The notes beneath the pieces were generated by a model that saw only the letters and a program-made list of their open reading frames with translations, was not told the origin of the DNA and searched no databases. Shown in pieces: positions 21,341-33,639 of a stretch of 64,000 bases of DNA. The DNA comes from Nectonema munidae (taxonomy: Eukaryota > Nematomorpha > Nectonematoida > Nectonematidae). The DNA is taken from contig JAUIRK010000081.1 of NCBI GenBank assembly GCA_030549495.1, positions 1 to 64,000 of the forward strand, read 5' to 3'. The translations under genes were made by a program, and so were the position numbers. Each line of letters starts with the position of its first letter. The first letter of the stretch is position 1.

Positions 21341-23318
21341 CAATATTTTGTGAAAAAAGGAAGGAGTCGAAGCAAAAACTTCTTCTCAGTCACTGAAGAA
21401 ATAAAGATAGTCAGTCAGAAATAGTTTTAAATGTTCAGCTCCAGAATTATAATTCTCTACCATTACCTTAACTTCTTTAAAATGCCATATCCTCATTCTT
21501 TTATTGTCTCGTCATTGCTAATCTTAACCGATTGATCCTTAATCCTTTTTTACAGATCAATATTAACTTAGATATTGTATGATTAATCCTGTCGTTAACC
21601 TGTTAAACACATCCTGAAAGTTTTTGCCTTTAGATTGGATGAATATTGTGACCTTGAAATAGCTGATAAATGGATTTGCGGTTATCAACCTCCCAACTTT
21701 GAGAATCAGAGCTAAGATACCTCAACTCAGTAAAGTAAAACGTATTCATGATTAAGTGTGAAGTAATTTGAAATTAAAATAGCTAGACTTTCGAGTTTCA
21801 TACTGATCATCATAACTTGTGTTAAATATAAAAGCTTGCTATTAATTTATTCGTTATATTTGAATCCCCCTCTTTGAGTTGAATCTTAGGTATTTTATCA
21901 CGCTAAAATAGTTTGTTTTTTTCGATTTTTTTTTAAAATACTCTAAATTTTGCAATTTTTTAGATCCTTTAATCATTTTAAATCAAAATTTTTAAATCAA
22001 TTATTTAAAAACGGAAATATGACTTTTCATAAACCTACAATTATAATGAACATGTAAACTAATTGGTCAATTAATATTTCTCCAAAATAATTTTGTTAAA
22101 TGTTGTTTCTGTCAATGGATAAATCAATTAATTAATAGCTATTTATTTAACTAAAAAATTGATTAATGCTTAATATAAACCAGTTTAAATGAGTTAAAAT
22201 ATAATGAATGCTTTAACTTTAAATAGCTTTAATCCTTGTAACTAACTTTAAAAAATTTATCAGGATAAAAATTTTAAGTTCACAATTGAAATGAAGGATG
22301 CAAAACTGTTAGATGACTTATAATGGATAAAGAGTAACGTTTATAGAATAAGTATAGGAAGAGTTTTACTTCGAGAAGACGACTTCTCTTTACCAAGTGA
22401 AAGGAATAAAATGAGGATTAGCTATGAACGTTTCTTTGGAGCCAGAGTAATGGAGGATTCAGATGGAATCTACTAAAAAGTCACACCTCGTATTTGCGTC
22501 TGCCATATTGGCCTTTTTATGGCCAAAACCTGCGAATTTGGTCTTTTTGGAAACACTTGGCCATAAATGTTGAAATTTGGCTATTTAATTTTTGGACGGT
22601 TTTTGATATTTGATAAGATGTTATACAGATCCTACATAAATTTTCAATGTGCTAACCTACGATATGAAGTTGACATTCATCTCTTAGAAACTGAAGAATT
22701 TTACCCGACTACTCTCCACAATATTTGGGTAATTTGAGAAATATTCCTTTAATTAGTAAATTATAATCACATTTAATTACTTTGAAACAGTAGATCAAAA
22801 TTTGGACTAGTATATGAAATGAAGAGTTTACAGAGTACCTAAAATAAATTTCTTTTTATAATTATTGGACAGATCATTTTTAAAATAGATAAAAAATTTT
22901 GACTCATCGGCACATAAATAAAATGATTGAAAAACGTAATCTTTGAATCTTACAATGAAAGATGAGCTTGATTTATATAGAGATATCGAATTTGAAGAAG
23001 GTGTGTGTGGTATGAGAAGGTGCATGGAAAAACGAAATAATAATAAAAGAAAATCATAAATAAACATATAAAAAAAGAAGTAAATAATCATTTGGAAAGG
23101 AAATTATAGAATACCTTTTTAGGTCAGTTTCTTTGCATTTAAATCAACTACTTTGAAGGATTTATAGGTGAGCCTTCGTTGCCCCTAATTATTACAAACG
23201 CTTCTTCCAATAAATTTCCTCTTTCAAATACGATGATGATGTTTTAATTAGAATAAACTTACTATCTCCAAAAGACACAGAGCAGCGAAGTTGGAAATCG
23301 ATGGTAGTGACTACTCAC

Positions 23319-23460
23319 ACCGTCACGTAGAATAGAAGCAAGGAAATCATGAGATCTATATCTAGCGCAGCTCATTTAAATTCATTCAAGAGTGCTGCTG
23401 CCTTGTTTACAAAGAAACCTTGTTCTTGTCCGCACGCTCCTTCCAAAACACCGATCAATC
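23319..23460 (-). other. Candidate 5' non-coding exon upstream of the four-pass gene
   Basis: On the - strand this compositionally balanced patch ends in GTGACGGT followed by GTGAGT at 23318-23313, a consensus donor. The only matching downstream acceptor of interest on this strand is at 19503-19502, just before the ATG of the four-pass gene, which would make a ~3.8-kb 5' UTR intron. The upstream limit is arbitrary. This is inference from splice-site quality and composition only. Confidence 0.3.
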
Positions 23461-25477
23461 ATCGATGAATCTCAATCAACATCTCAATTTAGTCGACAGT
23501 ACCAAATTTTATTAAACTTTGCGCTGTGCATTGAACACTGATGTCATTATTTCACAGCACTCATCAAAATTGTCGGTAATACTTTTTTATGGTTCAGAGA
23601 CACTTCGTCATTTCGACACTTCAGCCTCAAGGAACTGCTCGAAGTTAAGGAGCAAAAATCTTGTACCAAAATTTTTGCGACTCGGATAAATATTTTGAGT
23701 AATGTGATATTCAAGTTAATTTCCTCATTTTATGCTTGTGTAATGTGTTTCCGTTAAATAATAGTTAAATTAGGGACGACTTCATGCTCCACAGAATTGT
23801 AAAATGTGGACCAAAGCTTGCAAAGATCATAAGATCCTTTTGTGAAGAGGGATAGCCCTATTAAAACTCAGAAAAGGCTGGAATCATTGAAGAGATTACA
23901 CTTTGTCTTCATTTGAAGCTGATTTGTAAAGTAACCAATATTCTATATCTTCTAAAGTTGAGAACCTTAAACTATATAAATGTAGAAGTATCATTAACTC
24001 TGTGAGCCAGAAGGTCCAATTGCAAACTTTGTCCTGAACTATTAACGAAAATTTACATTCTGGATTCGGTATCCAACCTTGTTCACGTCGACATCAGTTA
24101 TATAAAATATTTTTAACGGGGTTGGGCCGATTCTAGTAGATAATGATTATGAGTCTCAACATCCGATTTTTGTAAAATCATATTTGTATGCATGATCCAC
24201 TGAAATATGAATAAAGTTGTTTGTCATAGCTGTTAAACACTAAAGGGCAGGTGATCATGACTTTTTGCTCTAATAATGAAAAAATCCTTCTCTACCCTCT
24301 ACTCTATAGGCGGATCGTCATCTAATTGTGTTTCCTTGCTGGAGATGGTACTTTGGAGCTGAGTTCTTAGTTTTTCACGAAACTTTTCTCTTTTTCCTAA
24401 TGTATACCAGCGAAGCTTGCAGCGCTAAATCATTGGGAGAATCTGATTTTTGGGATTCTCTATTTCTGATTTTGATATGGATTTTGCGTTTTTTAAAAAA
24501 ATGATTATGATATCAAACGAACTCTAATTACAACGATGGCGAAATTAAACGTGTGGAGCTCGAAATCTAAGAAAAGCGATGAAGCCGTATTAATTTAGCA
24601 GAACTGTAAATATCAAAACAGTTGAAAACATATGTGTAATGAGTAGGGTTGGATCAAATACTTATTTTCGCTTCTCATATGCAAGTACGAAGAATACTCT
24701 CGCTACCAAATTTTGAAATACAAATACTTCTACCCTCAAAACCAAAAATCCATTTATTTATTTGAAAATACAATTACTATCACTCTTTTCAAAAATTTTA
24801 GGATGTTTAACTCAGCGAGTCAAATTGACATATAAATGTATTCATCATTTCAATCAATTGATACTTGATCATCTAGCTCAGTTTTACTGATAAACGGAAA
24901 TTCTCTGGGGTTAATTTGAAGTTGCTTTTATTGATGCCTCATGAAATGTTAAACACTTTGAAGTTTTCTCTTTCCATACACAAAGGGGCTGAATGCAGAG
25001 AATTAAAGCCGAAATTCTTGTCGTCTTAGGAATTCTGAGTTATAGCTTATCCAGCACTACTGATATAACCTTCTCCGAATAACACTTTTTATACCTACAT
25101 CATTTTAAAATTTGAAAAATTTTATTAAAGTACAATGCAAAACAATTGCAGGTAATTTCAAAAAGTATACTTCTCTCAAATTTGTACACTGAATGGATCA
25201 AAGGTATTTGCAATCTACTAATGCATTTTTTTCACTGAACCGAATTGTAACTGCCGTCCGCTAAACCTAACCTTCAATGAAAATACTGGGCAATCATTTA
25301 TTTAAAAAGCTGAAACTTCAGCAACTTTTTATAGCAGCTAAATCTCTTCACTAACCTTTTGCCTTTATTCAAAGATATAAATATTTATCTTGAACAAATT
25401 TAATGGAAAGTGTTCATTCCTTTTATCTTTTCATTTTTTAAAACACCTAAAAACATTATTTTCAATTACTTAAAAAA

Positions 25478-25560
25478 TCGGATCCCGACTCCTAAACTTT
25501 ATTGGATACCGAATCAGACTTGCATCCCTTCAAAATCTCCGACTCGACAAGCCTGGCTTA
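25478..25560. repeat. GACTCC-rich degenerate repeat island
   Basis: Contains CCCGACTCCTAAAC, CCGAATCAGACTTGC and CTCCGACTCGACAAG. Same texture as 18295-18445, 26618-26690 and 63560-63690. Confidence 0.4.
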
Positions 25561-25659
25561 TATGAATTTTGAGAAATGATCAAAACTCAAGGGTGTTGTT
25601 TTAGTTTTTTATGAAAATAAGAGTGTAACAAAAGTAATATAAAAAATAACGACATCAAG

Positions 25660-26058
25660 ATGTGCAAGCATTTTAGGGTAAGAAAAATGGTTTACTTTAG
25701 ATTGGATGAGTGGAAAGCGGGAACAATTGTCAAGTTTGTATCTAAAGCAGAAGAAGAGCTGGAAAAGAAACACATCTTCTCATCTGATAATAATTGTTAT
25801 CTCTACGCATGCAGGCACAGAGCAAAGAAAGAACTCCCTCCGTCATATAAGTTCTCTTGTCACGACTTGACTGTGCAGCACACTACTTCATTTCTATGCC
25901 TAGGCGAGAAGGACTTCAAAGAATCGATGCTGCTTTCAGGCGTGTTGTCATTTGTTTCACACTTCACTGCTCATCCACATCTAGCTGCAAAGCTCTGCTT
26001 CTCATTTTTCCACAGAAAAGTGTTCAAGGACAACCCCCATGTTTACGAGGTTGGCTGA
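25660..26058 (+). CDS. Unrecognised ORF, 132 aa, coding-like
   Basis: An ATG-initiated frame with balanced composition: EEELEKKHIFSSDNNCYLYA, CRHRAKKELPPSYKFSCHDL, SFVSHFTAHPHLAAKLCFSF. It is not low-complexity and stands out from the AT-rich surroundings. I cannot assign a family. Codon texture persists past the stop in other frames (to ~26200), which suggests a degraded retrocopy or transposon gene, or one exon of a longer gene. No clear splice sites were found. Kept as a possible coding sequence with low certainty. Confidence 0.35.
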   Translation: MCKHFRVRKMVYFRLDEWKAGTIVKFVSKAEEELEKKHIFSSDNNCYLYACRHRAKKELPPSYKFSCHDLTVQHTTSFLCLGEKDFKESMLLSGVLSFVSHFTAHPHLAAKLCFSFFHRKVFKDNPHVYEVG

Positions 26059-26218
26059 CAATTTAAGAGAATTTATGAATGTGCTTCAGCCACCAAGATT
26101 GTTGAGAGTCTTTGTTGGATTACGATGCGCCTTCTCCTTGACCCTTTGAAGACCGAAATTTTGAAGAGTAATCATTCTTGGCTCTGTTTTGCCAATGACA
26201 TTTTATATATGTAACACT

Positions 26219-26350
26219 TTAAAACTTGTTCGACCAGAATATTCAGACGATATAAAATTTGAAGCAGAAGATTTGTATTAAATATCATAAACGCAGACTA
26301 TTTTATTTTTATTAAGTCGACATATGTCGCCTCTCGTCGTTAACGCGATT
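26219..26350. mobile_element. TTAA-type short inverted-repeat element with central-sequence palindrome
   Basis: Close relative of 60025-60161: it shares CGACCAGAATA(A/T)TCAGACGATAT, GCAGAAGATTTGTATTAAA and ACGCAGAC(G/T)ATTTTATTTTT. Near the right end it carries the dyad CGACATATGTCG (26318-26329). Left TTAA is at 26219-26222. The right end is degraded around GTTAACGCGATTA. Confidence 0.6.
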
Positions 26351-27764
26351 ATGAACCCATTTTGGGTTTTTGTTCCGTTAGAGTCCAATGGAATTCAATA
26401 GGGATTAGTCAAAATCCCACTGCTTTGCGTCAACTAAAATGGGTTAAGGCGGATGTTTTTGAAGATTAATCTTCTGCTGATCGTTTTCAAAAAATTTTTA
26501 TATACAAGCTTTTTTTATTTCATGGCATAGAGGCGAATCCAAAAGGAAATTTAGAACTGATCACCGTGAAATCACTAGTGGATATTTTATGATATTTTTT
26601 AATGAACTTTTTCTGGATATTTCCGACTCCACAATCCTGCTCCTATACTTTTTAAATCTGTCTCAACCGACTCTGGTTTTCGAACCCGCAAACATGTCTT
26701 TAAGGACCAGTGTCACAAGAAAGAAGAATACGTTCTTCTTTTATTATACAATATTCCATTGAAGAAGAAAGCAAACTATTGTAAGAAGCTTCAAAATTCT
26801 GGTCCTCAAGGGATTATAAGCCTTACAAGTATTAGATTTCGAAGGGCAACCGCCTTCTATTCTTTTTGAATGACTTTCCATATGACAGCAGGCGGTTTTT
26901 ATTTCGTGCTTGTTGCTTTTGGGGCGCATGTATCGATGATAATTTTTAGTTGTGATAAAAAGAGAAAAAATGGAACGACTAATATCAATGTCAAAGTATG
27001 AAAGTTAACTAATTACTTCTTATTAAGTTAATTATTATTACTCTGTATAATATCTTTTTTATGTAATTTTTACTTACATTCATTGAAAATATAGAACTAA
27101 TGAAAGGTAAACAGCAACTCTCAGGTTGGGTGTATTATGTATAGCTTAAATATATAAAAATAGAATTTGTTAACATGTGGGACTGTGAAATAGATATAAA
27201 TAATAATCCATCGAGATGACATGTGGCGAAAAATTCAAAGATGGTTTTTCATGTGTGTGTGTGATTTAAATTCTATATATTATATGTGTGTATTTATATA
27301 TTATATAAAATAGTTTCGTCAGCATGTTTAGGAATAGCAAATTAATTAGTATCGTTGATTGCCAATACTATTTGCATAACGAATTTAGTACAGTTGGAAA
27401 ATAGGTTCTGTTCGTTCCTTAAATGCGAAAATGATCTTGATCAATTCATCTTCAAAATCAAAAGGAGAGACAGAGTACTAAATGTCTGAATGAAATATCC
27501 ACCTAAACCTTTCTATATAAAAGAGTTTAAGAAATTCAGATTTAGTATTTCATTTCAAAATAAAATATGAAAAGTGCTGAATTCTTTGGCTTCGAAAGAC
27601 TATGTTGATGTGGCAATACTTGACTAGAAAATAAAATAAAATATTTATTTGGATAAATTGGCTAAAAATGGATTTATAATATTATCTTAAAGTGGTATTA
27701 TATCTTAGTGCTAGAACAGTCGACAATGGTGCTTTTCTTTTTGATTTTGGTATCAATGAATAAG
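26351..27764. other. No recognisable gene
   Basis: AT-rich sequence. A GACTCC-rich island lies at 26618-26690, and a small TG-rich stretch at 27250-27295. The phrase CGCCTTCTATTCTTTTTGAA at ~26848 recurs almost exactly at ~45839, perhaps a short dispersed repeat. Confidence 0.45.
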
Positions 27765-27956
27765 ATGTCATTCTGATAATATATATATTCAGAAATTGAA
27801 ACCCTTTCATATTGTTGGCTCGCAACCCAAAGTAAAGGATTTGGCAATAAATTCAAAACAAAGTACATATAGGAATAAAGTTGTTTGTTTCAACTTAATT
27901 CCAGAAGCAATCAATATGAAAGAGTTTCAATTTCGGAATAAGTCAGAATGACATTT
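27765..27956. mobile_element. Short inverted-repeat element (MITE-like), ~190 bp
   Basis: The left end GATGTCATTCTGA, then AGAAATTGAAACCCTTTCAT, is mirrored by the right end, whose complement reads AATGTCATTCTGAC, then CGAAATTGAAACTCTTTCAT. The inverted repeats are about 48 bp. The centre has no coding capacity. No target-site duplication was resolved. Confidence 0.65.
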
Positions 27957-29444
27957 ATCTCAAATGACATTTCATATGCGTGGATTATACAGAGGTTTTT
28001 CACCATAAAGATGTTAACTTTTTTTTCAAGTGCAAACAAAGTTTGAAAAAGTTTTCGCTGTTGTTCACTTACTAGAACTCTTTTACTTGGAGGTGTTGAA
28101 TTCCAAGCTTTTGTATTTGGAATACGAAAAGTTAAGTAATAAACTTTTTAATCAAAAGAAGATCACGTATAATATAGTGTTTAAGAAGTTGTACATTGTT
28201 TGTGAAATGAAATTAAAATTTTGTTACACACGGAAAAAGATGCTTCAAATGTCAAAATAGTAAAAAAGTTACTTGAAATGTGCACCCGTGCCAACATTTT
28301 GATGAAATGTGATAGCAGATAGGGTAAAAGCTAGCCTTGTTGTTGAAGTCGGATAAATTGAACATTGTAATATGCTCAGCTTTTTTTCTAGTCCCGATGT
28401 CAAAACACTCATTTACATTTTTTAAAAATCTACGCTTTATTCAAGTTGGATAGTCGAGTATTTTGTCGCAGTGAAATACTCGATATCTAAGATCAGTGAA
28501 CTTAGTTAAGTGGATGATTTGCTTTACTGAAGTGGCTGTTAATTATTTATTATTATTTATGGAGTGTCACTTAGGTTTTAAAACCTAACAATTATTCAAA
28601 AGTTCAAATATATTTTTATGATCAAATATCCAAATTTCTTTTCATTATAATTTTTATTCCAGATTGGTCCAATCTTTTAACTTTCCAGTTTCATTGCTCA
28701 TTGACGAGATTGGCCCAAATTTTCTAACTTCTATTTGTGCCAAAGAATTTACTCTTTCTCCTCAACTGCATTTAATTAACTGCAAATTCGATTTTAACTC
28801 AAAGTGGAAATTGTGGTACTGATGATGAAGGCAGAGTTCTTTCTTTGTGATTCAGGGCATTCTCTTTATAATTCTGGTGATCGCTGTTTTCTTCGTATTG
28901 TCGTGGTTGAAGGCTCGAATTTGGAAAACTATACACATATATAAATATATAGGAGTATGAGAGCAAACAACTTTTATACAGCATTGTATAAACATAATTA
29001 GTAGTTTCAAAAACATCATCAACAACAGAAAGAAGAGGTTTGAGGCATGTTGATCAATGGGAATAGCAATTATTTTTTGCAAAATGTTTGCACCAATCAC
29101 GAGTTGTTCTGTCCTAAACAATTTTCATGTCTCGTGAAAGATGCCAATTAGTGATAAGTGATAAGTGTTTTCCACGTGCAAATTTATTAATTAAAGCAAA
29201 GTGTTCATTTTTCAGGTTCACTATCACATTTTTAGCAATTTTATCTTGGTTCATTATTTCAGGAAGAGTTAGACGCGCAGCAATTTTGGAGTGCACGTTA
29301 TGAATGATGTTAGTCCAAATTATAATTTCGTAAGAAGACATTTACGCAAACTGATCTCAAGTTCTCACAGAATTATGAATATTTTGCTTTTATCAAAATG
29401 TCAATAGAGTATTTTAAATTTAAGCAGTTATATAATTACGCACG
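27957..29444. other. No recognisable gene
   Basis: AT-rich sequence with low-complexity open frames at 28030-28260 (+), 28852-29121 (-) and 29114-29341 (-). None has a motif I recognise. Confidence 0.45.
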
Positions 29445-30425
29445 TTGTATCAAATTTCACTTTTAATTAAACGTTTTTTGGTCTGGACCTATCAAAGTCT
29501 AGGAACCCTCAAGCCAGTTAGGTATGGAATGAAAGTATACGACTGTGTGGACTCAACTACTTTTTATGTTTTTTCTGGTGAAGTATATCAGAGTAGCCTA
29601 TTGGATAGGGAATATTTTAAATCAGCTAATATTGTCAAGAGATTGGTTTCTTTTTCTTGTTTACTCTCTGGCTCTGGCATTTATGTAGATCGGTTTTTTA
29701 TGTATCATGAATTGTGTGAGTGGGCTAAAAGTAAAAACTATACGATTTGTCGTTCGGTTAGAAGCAATTGAAGGTTCATGCCACATATTATACGGCTGCA
29801 ACATTTGAAAGGTTTGGGATTGAGTGAATGTGAGAGTAGATTTTTATTTACACAAAGTTCTTCGTTGACAATTTACATTCCGCAGAAACATTTCAAAAAA
29901 AATGTAAGCCTGTTTATGTGTTGTGTAGTCAACGCCTTTCAAGAATTTATACTTTAGGAGCAAAAAAAGCCTTAAACAATCCTAGACTATAATAAATATA
30001 AGTGAGGAGTTGATGTTTTCAACAAGATGGTTAGAAATTATAGTGTTATAAAGCATCGAGACAATGGCCTTTTGCTATTTCACAAACTTTCTTGGCGTTG
30101 CTGCTAATAATAGCTGGGTGATTATGAAGGCATACGATTCGAGTGCATATCCTCAAGTTGTAAAAGGAAGAAAAAATGTTTTATAAGACATCTAGCTTTA
30201 CTTTTAGCCGAAGAGTCTATGGTCATTATAAGCCAAAATTCATTTACTCGTTTATCTACTCGAAACTTGTTATCTTTTTACGGTTTCGCCAGTACTAGTG
30301 AAACTGTTACATCATCTACTCTAAGAGGTAGAAAGGGGGAACAAGGAAATGCAGTGCATGTGGGAAGTTCATATGCAAAGAGCATACTTTATTTTTGTGT
30401 AATAACTGTAAAAACCTATTTATGA
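29445..30425 (+). pseudogene. piggyBac transposase relic (C-terminal half)
   Basis: The frame at 29445-29771 encodes KPVRYGMKVYDCVDSTTFYV, then IVKRLVS, YVDRFFMYHELCEWAKSKNY and CRSVRSN. These match the piggyBac K-P-x-K-Y-G-x-K block and the second catalytic Asp block (VDNFFTS...). Beyond the stop, other frames continue the family: VVNAFQEF, NKYK-GVDVFNKMVRNYSVIK with the third catalytic Asp near 30010-30045, and TRNLLSFYGFASTSE near the C-terminus (30219-30425). The N-terminal half, including the first catalytic Asp, was not found. The C-terminus resembles that of the relic at 5465-6276. Confidence 0.75.
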
Positions 30426-30829
30426 ATTGTAGGATTAAAATTTTACATTTTTATAGCATACGATTCTAGCTATGAATTGTATTGATTTTTCATGAGTGCA
30501 CAAGCTTCTTTTCACTTCACTAAAAAATTAATTGTATAGAATTGGCTGAATCATATCCCTTCAAATTTTGTGTCTTTTTCTAAAATTGCTAGCTGCATCT
30601 TTTGAAACCATTTTCATGGTAGTTGAATGACCCTTTTATGTCCAAAACTGTCAATCAAAATCAAAAATTAAAATTTTGACATTATCTGTACTTAACCTTA
30701 TAACTTAGGATCTATATTATATAATACCTTGAAAATTTATAATTATATACAGTTTGGAATGCATAATACATTTAATTTTTTCAATAATCATGGCAAACTT
30801 TTTAGAAAATGTCAATCAAAATTTTGATT

Positions 30830-31370
30830 GATCAAAAATATATCTAATAAAATATACCTTCAAATTTTACATAAAATATATTCTTTTATAATAAATCGGT
30901 CATGCTGTTTTCATTTCTGGACTCATTTTTTGCATTTAGGATTTGAAAATACCTATAAGTGTTCATCAAATTGGCGGTTTACTTCTAAAAATTGTCTCCA
31001 AAAACATTGCTTCAAATTATACATAAAATATATATGTTATACTAAATCGGCAATGCTGGTTTCATTTCTGGACTCATTTTTTAGGTTTAGGATGTGAAAA
31101 TGCCTATAAGTGTTAATTAAATTTGCGGTTTACTTCTAAAAATTGTCTCCAAAAACATTCATTCAAATTTTACAATGAATTATATGTTTTTATACCAAAA
31201 TCAACCATGCTGTTTTCATTTCTGAACTCATTTTTCACATTTAGAGGTTTTAAAATATCTGTCACTGTCAATCAAATTTGCGGGTTACTTCTAAAAGCTA
31301 TCTCAAAAATATTCTCTCAATTTTACATGAAATATATGTTAACAAATATTCAGGCCTGATAATAAAATAC
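30830..31370 (+). repeat. Outer tandem repeat, left arm (~148-bp units)
   Basis: About three to four units containing ACTTCTAAAAATTGTCTCCA, AAAAACATT and CATTTCTGGACTCATTTTT. Corresponding motifs recur near 30985, 31133 and 31285, giving a spacing close to 150. Confidence 0.7.
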
Positions 31371-32089
31371 ACGATACTGATAAAAAAGTCTAAGATCATC
31401 AAGAAGATTCTTTATTCAGAATGTTTTGAAAGAGGAAAAAAGTAATTTTATCCTTACAAACATTTTTTTGAACACATATTTAATAATATCAATTTCGAAA
31501 AAAGAGCTACTAAGAAGGGATCATCATAGAATGAATAGCAAAATTACATACTGTAAATTATAATATGACGTAGAGACTACGAGCCGATAACGAATTTGTA
31601 GCCAAAAAGATAGAGGTCCTATCGAGTTACATAAGTTACTGTAGAATGAAATATTTTGAGTGAATTAAACACCTAAAGTTGGTTTATTAAATAAATTAAG
31701 AAAATAATTACCAGAGAATACTGCAAGTAGAAGTTATTTTTATGTTTATATATTTGAGATTGATTTACAGGTTTAATCGATTTTTTGACAGGTTTTATTG
31801 TTTTCATAAAAAATGAACATCACCATTAAATTCTGCATACTTGAAATGTATAAAAAACTTTAAAAGAATTAAAATTTTAATTTTGACATGGGCTGTAATA
31901 TTTAAATTATTTTTTGTTAGGTTTGACTAATTTTTATAAAAAAAAGAGGAATATAACTAGTAAACATGGCCTACTTGAAAATGGGTATATGTGTGTAAAA
32001 TGCCATACACGGTAAACTTCATCATCTCCCTATACTTTCTATTAAACGTAATTCTCTAATTCAAAAAACCGTGCCTGATCCTTTCTTTT

Positions 32090-32760
32090 TGGGATAAATC
32101 AATTTTTGACAGTTTTGATTGATTTTTATTTAAAAAAATGAATATCACCACTGAATTACGCATGCTTAAAAATGGGTATATATGTGTAAAAAACTTTATA
32201 TTATTACTTAGATAAAAAGTTTCTTTTTAAGATGAGCTGTCATATATAAATCAATGCTTTGATAACTAATTGATTTTTATAAAAAAATGAATATCACCGC
32301 TGAATTCAGCATTTGAAAATGGGTATAAATGTGTAAAAACTTTATAAACTTATTTAGATAAAAAGTTCTTTTTGAGATGAGCTGTCACATTTAGATCAAT
32401 TTTTTGACAGGTTTGATTGATTTTCAAAAAAAATGGATATCACCACTGAATTCAGCATATTTGAAAATGGGTTACATGTGTAAAAAACTTTATATACTTA
32501 TTTAGATAAAAAGTTCCTTTTTGAGATGAGCTGTCACATTTAGATCAATTTTTTAACAGGTTTGATTGATTTTCATAAAAAATGAATATCACCACTGAAT
32601 TCAGCATATTTGAAAATGGGTATACATGCGTAAAAAATTTTATATTATTTTTAAAAAAAAATTTTTTTTTGAAGAGATATAAAATATAAAAAAATTTTTT
32701 GATAGGTTTGATTTATTTTGATAAAAAAAAATGGACCCCACGAAATAGGAAATATATAGG
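32090..32760 (+). repeat. Inner tandem repeat, left arm (~148-bp units)
   Basis: Four to five units, each with GACAGGTTTGATTGATTTT, AATATCACCACTGAATTC, ACTTTATA and GAGATGAGCTGTCACATTTA. Unit starts lie near 32094, 32251, 32388, 32537 and a degraded one near 32685. Confidence 0.75.
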
Positions 32761-32880
32761 TAACATTAAAAATATTTATAAAAACTTATTAATATCTGAG
32801 AAAAATAGGGGGTGGGGTGGGGGCACTTTACGCACCCAGCACTTAAGAGGACAAATTTAGCCCAGCACTAATAGGGTTAA

Positions 32881-33492
32881 AGAAAATTTCCGTTCAGATC
32901 CATACCATGATATGAGTAGGTGTTAATTGTAATATTCTATACCATATGTGCGCAAACTACGGCCCTGCGCTGCATGCGCCCCTTCCAAGATTTTTATACG
33001 CTTCGCTAAAGTTATAATCTAAAGTTATTTAAACTGGCTGTTAGTTTTTGATGCAAAAAATTTTGATCAACTGAAAAATTATGAATGTTCAGACTACATA
33101 CATAATGATTGATTGGTTGTAACTATTTTTTCTTTCTTCTCTTACACCTTAGTATTTTAATTCTTAAGAATGAAGTTATTTTTGATTTATCTTTATTGTT
33201 TTAAAAGTGTATAATCAATTTTGATGTCTAGTAGTAACTCGTAATTCATATTTAATAGAAGAGTTTTATGATTTAAAATATCTTTTTCAAGATTACAAAT
33301 TCCTACGGATGATTTTAAATAAAATATATTTACCTTTAAAATTTTTTTAAAGAAATAAAAAATTTTTAAAGAAGAAAAAATTTTTTTTTTGATGATACGA
33401 ACAAAATATATATTGTTGGTTTCCTTGAAACTTTTCTTTGGCTATTTTAAGTATTGCTCGTTTTACTATACCATTTGGCAGTCAGTGGCCTC
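32881..33492. other. Central spacer of the large inverted repeat
   Basis: About 612 bp of non-repeated AT-rich sequence between the two TTAA-bearing inner arm ends (32877-32880 and 33493-33496). It has a slightly GC-richer patch (CTACGGCCCTGCGCTGCATG) near 32955. No ORF or motif was recognised. Confidence 0.6.
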
Positions 33493-33639
33493 TTAACCCT
33501 ATTAGTGCTGGGCAAAATTTGTCCGCTCAAGTGCTAGGGGGGGGGGCGTAAAGTGCCCCTCTATTTTTCTCAGATATTAATAAGTTTTTATAAATATTTT
33601 TAATGTTACATATATATTTCAACTATGCTGAATTCAGTG

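Larger units (their letters stand above)
21341..25659. other. No recognisable gene
   Basis: AT-rich sequence. The only item of note is a more complex, less AT-rich patch at 23270-23480 that may be a promoter or first exon (listed separately). Short open frames such as 22828-23091 on the - strand are low-complexity and unconvincing. Confidence 0.5.
30532..32880 (+). repeat. Left arm of a ~6-kb inverted repeat (foldback-like)
   Basis: Runs from ATTGTATAGAATTGGCTGAA to CAGCACTAATAGGGTTAA. Its complement reappears in order at 33493-36545. It contains an outer tandem block (~30830-31370), a middle non-tandem block (~31375-32050), an inner tandem block (~32090-32760) and a G-rich end (GGGGGTGGGGTGGGGGCAC). 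Long inverted arms built from tandem sub-repeats are the hallmark of foldback transposons. No transposase ORF was found in either arm. Confidence 0.8.

Noticed and set aside
28030..28260. A 76-codon + strand frame as a gene
   Set aside because: It is Lys/Leu/Tyr/Phe-rich as expected of AT-rich non-coding DNA, with no motif.
30828..31359. Two open frames inside the left arm of the large inverted repeat
   Set aside because: They arise from reading through the ~148-bp tandem units and repeat the same low-complexity phrases.
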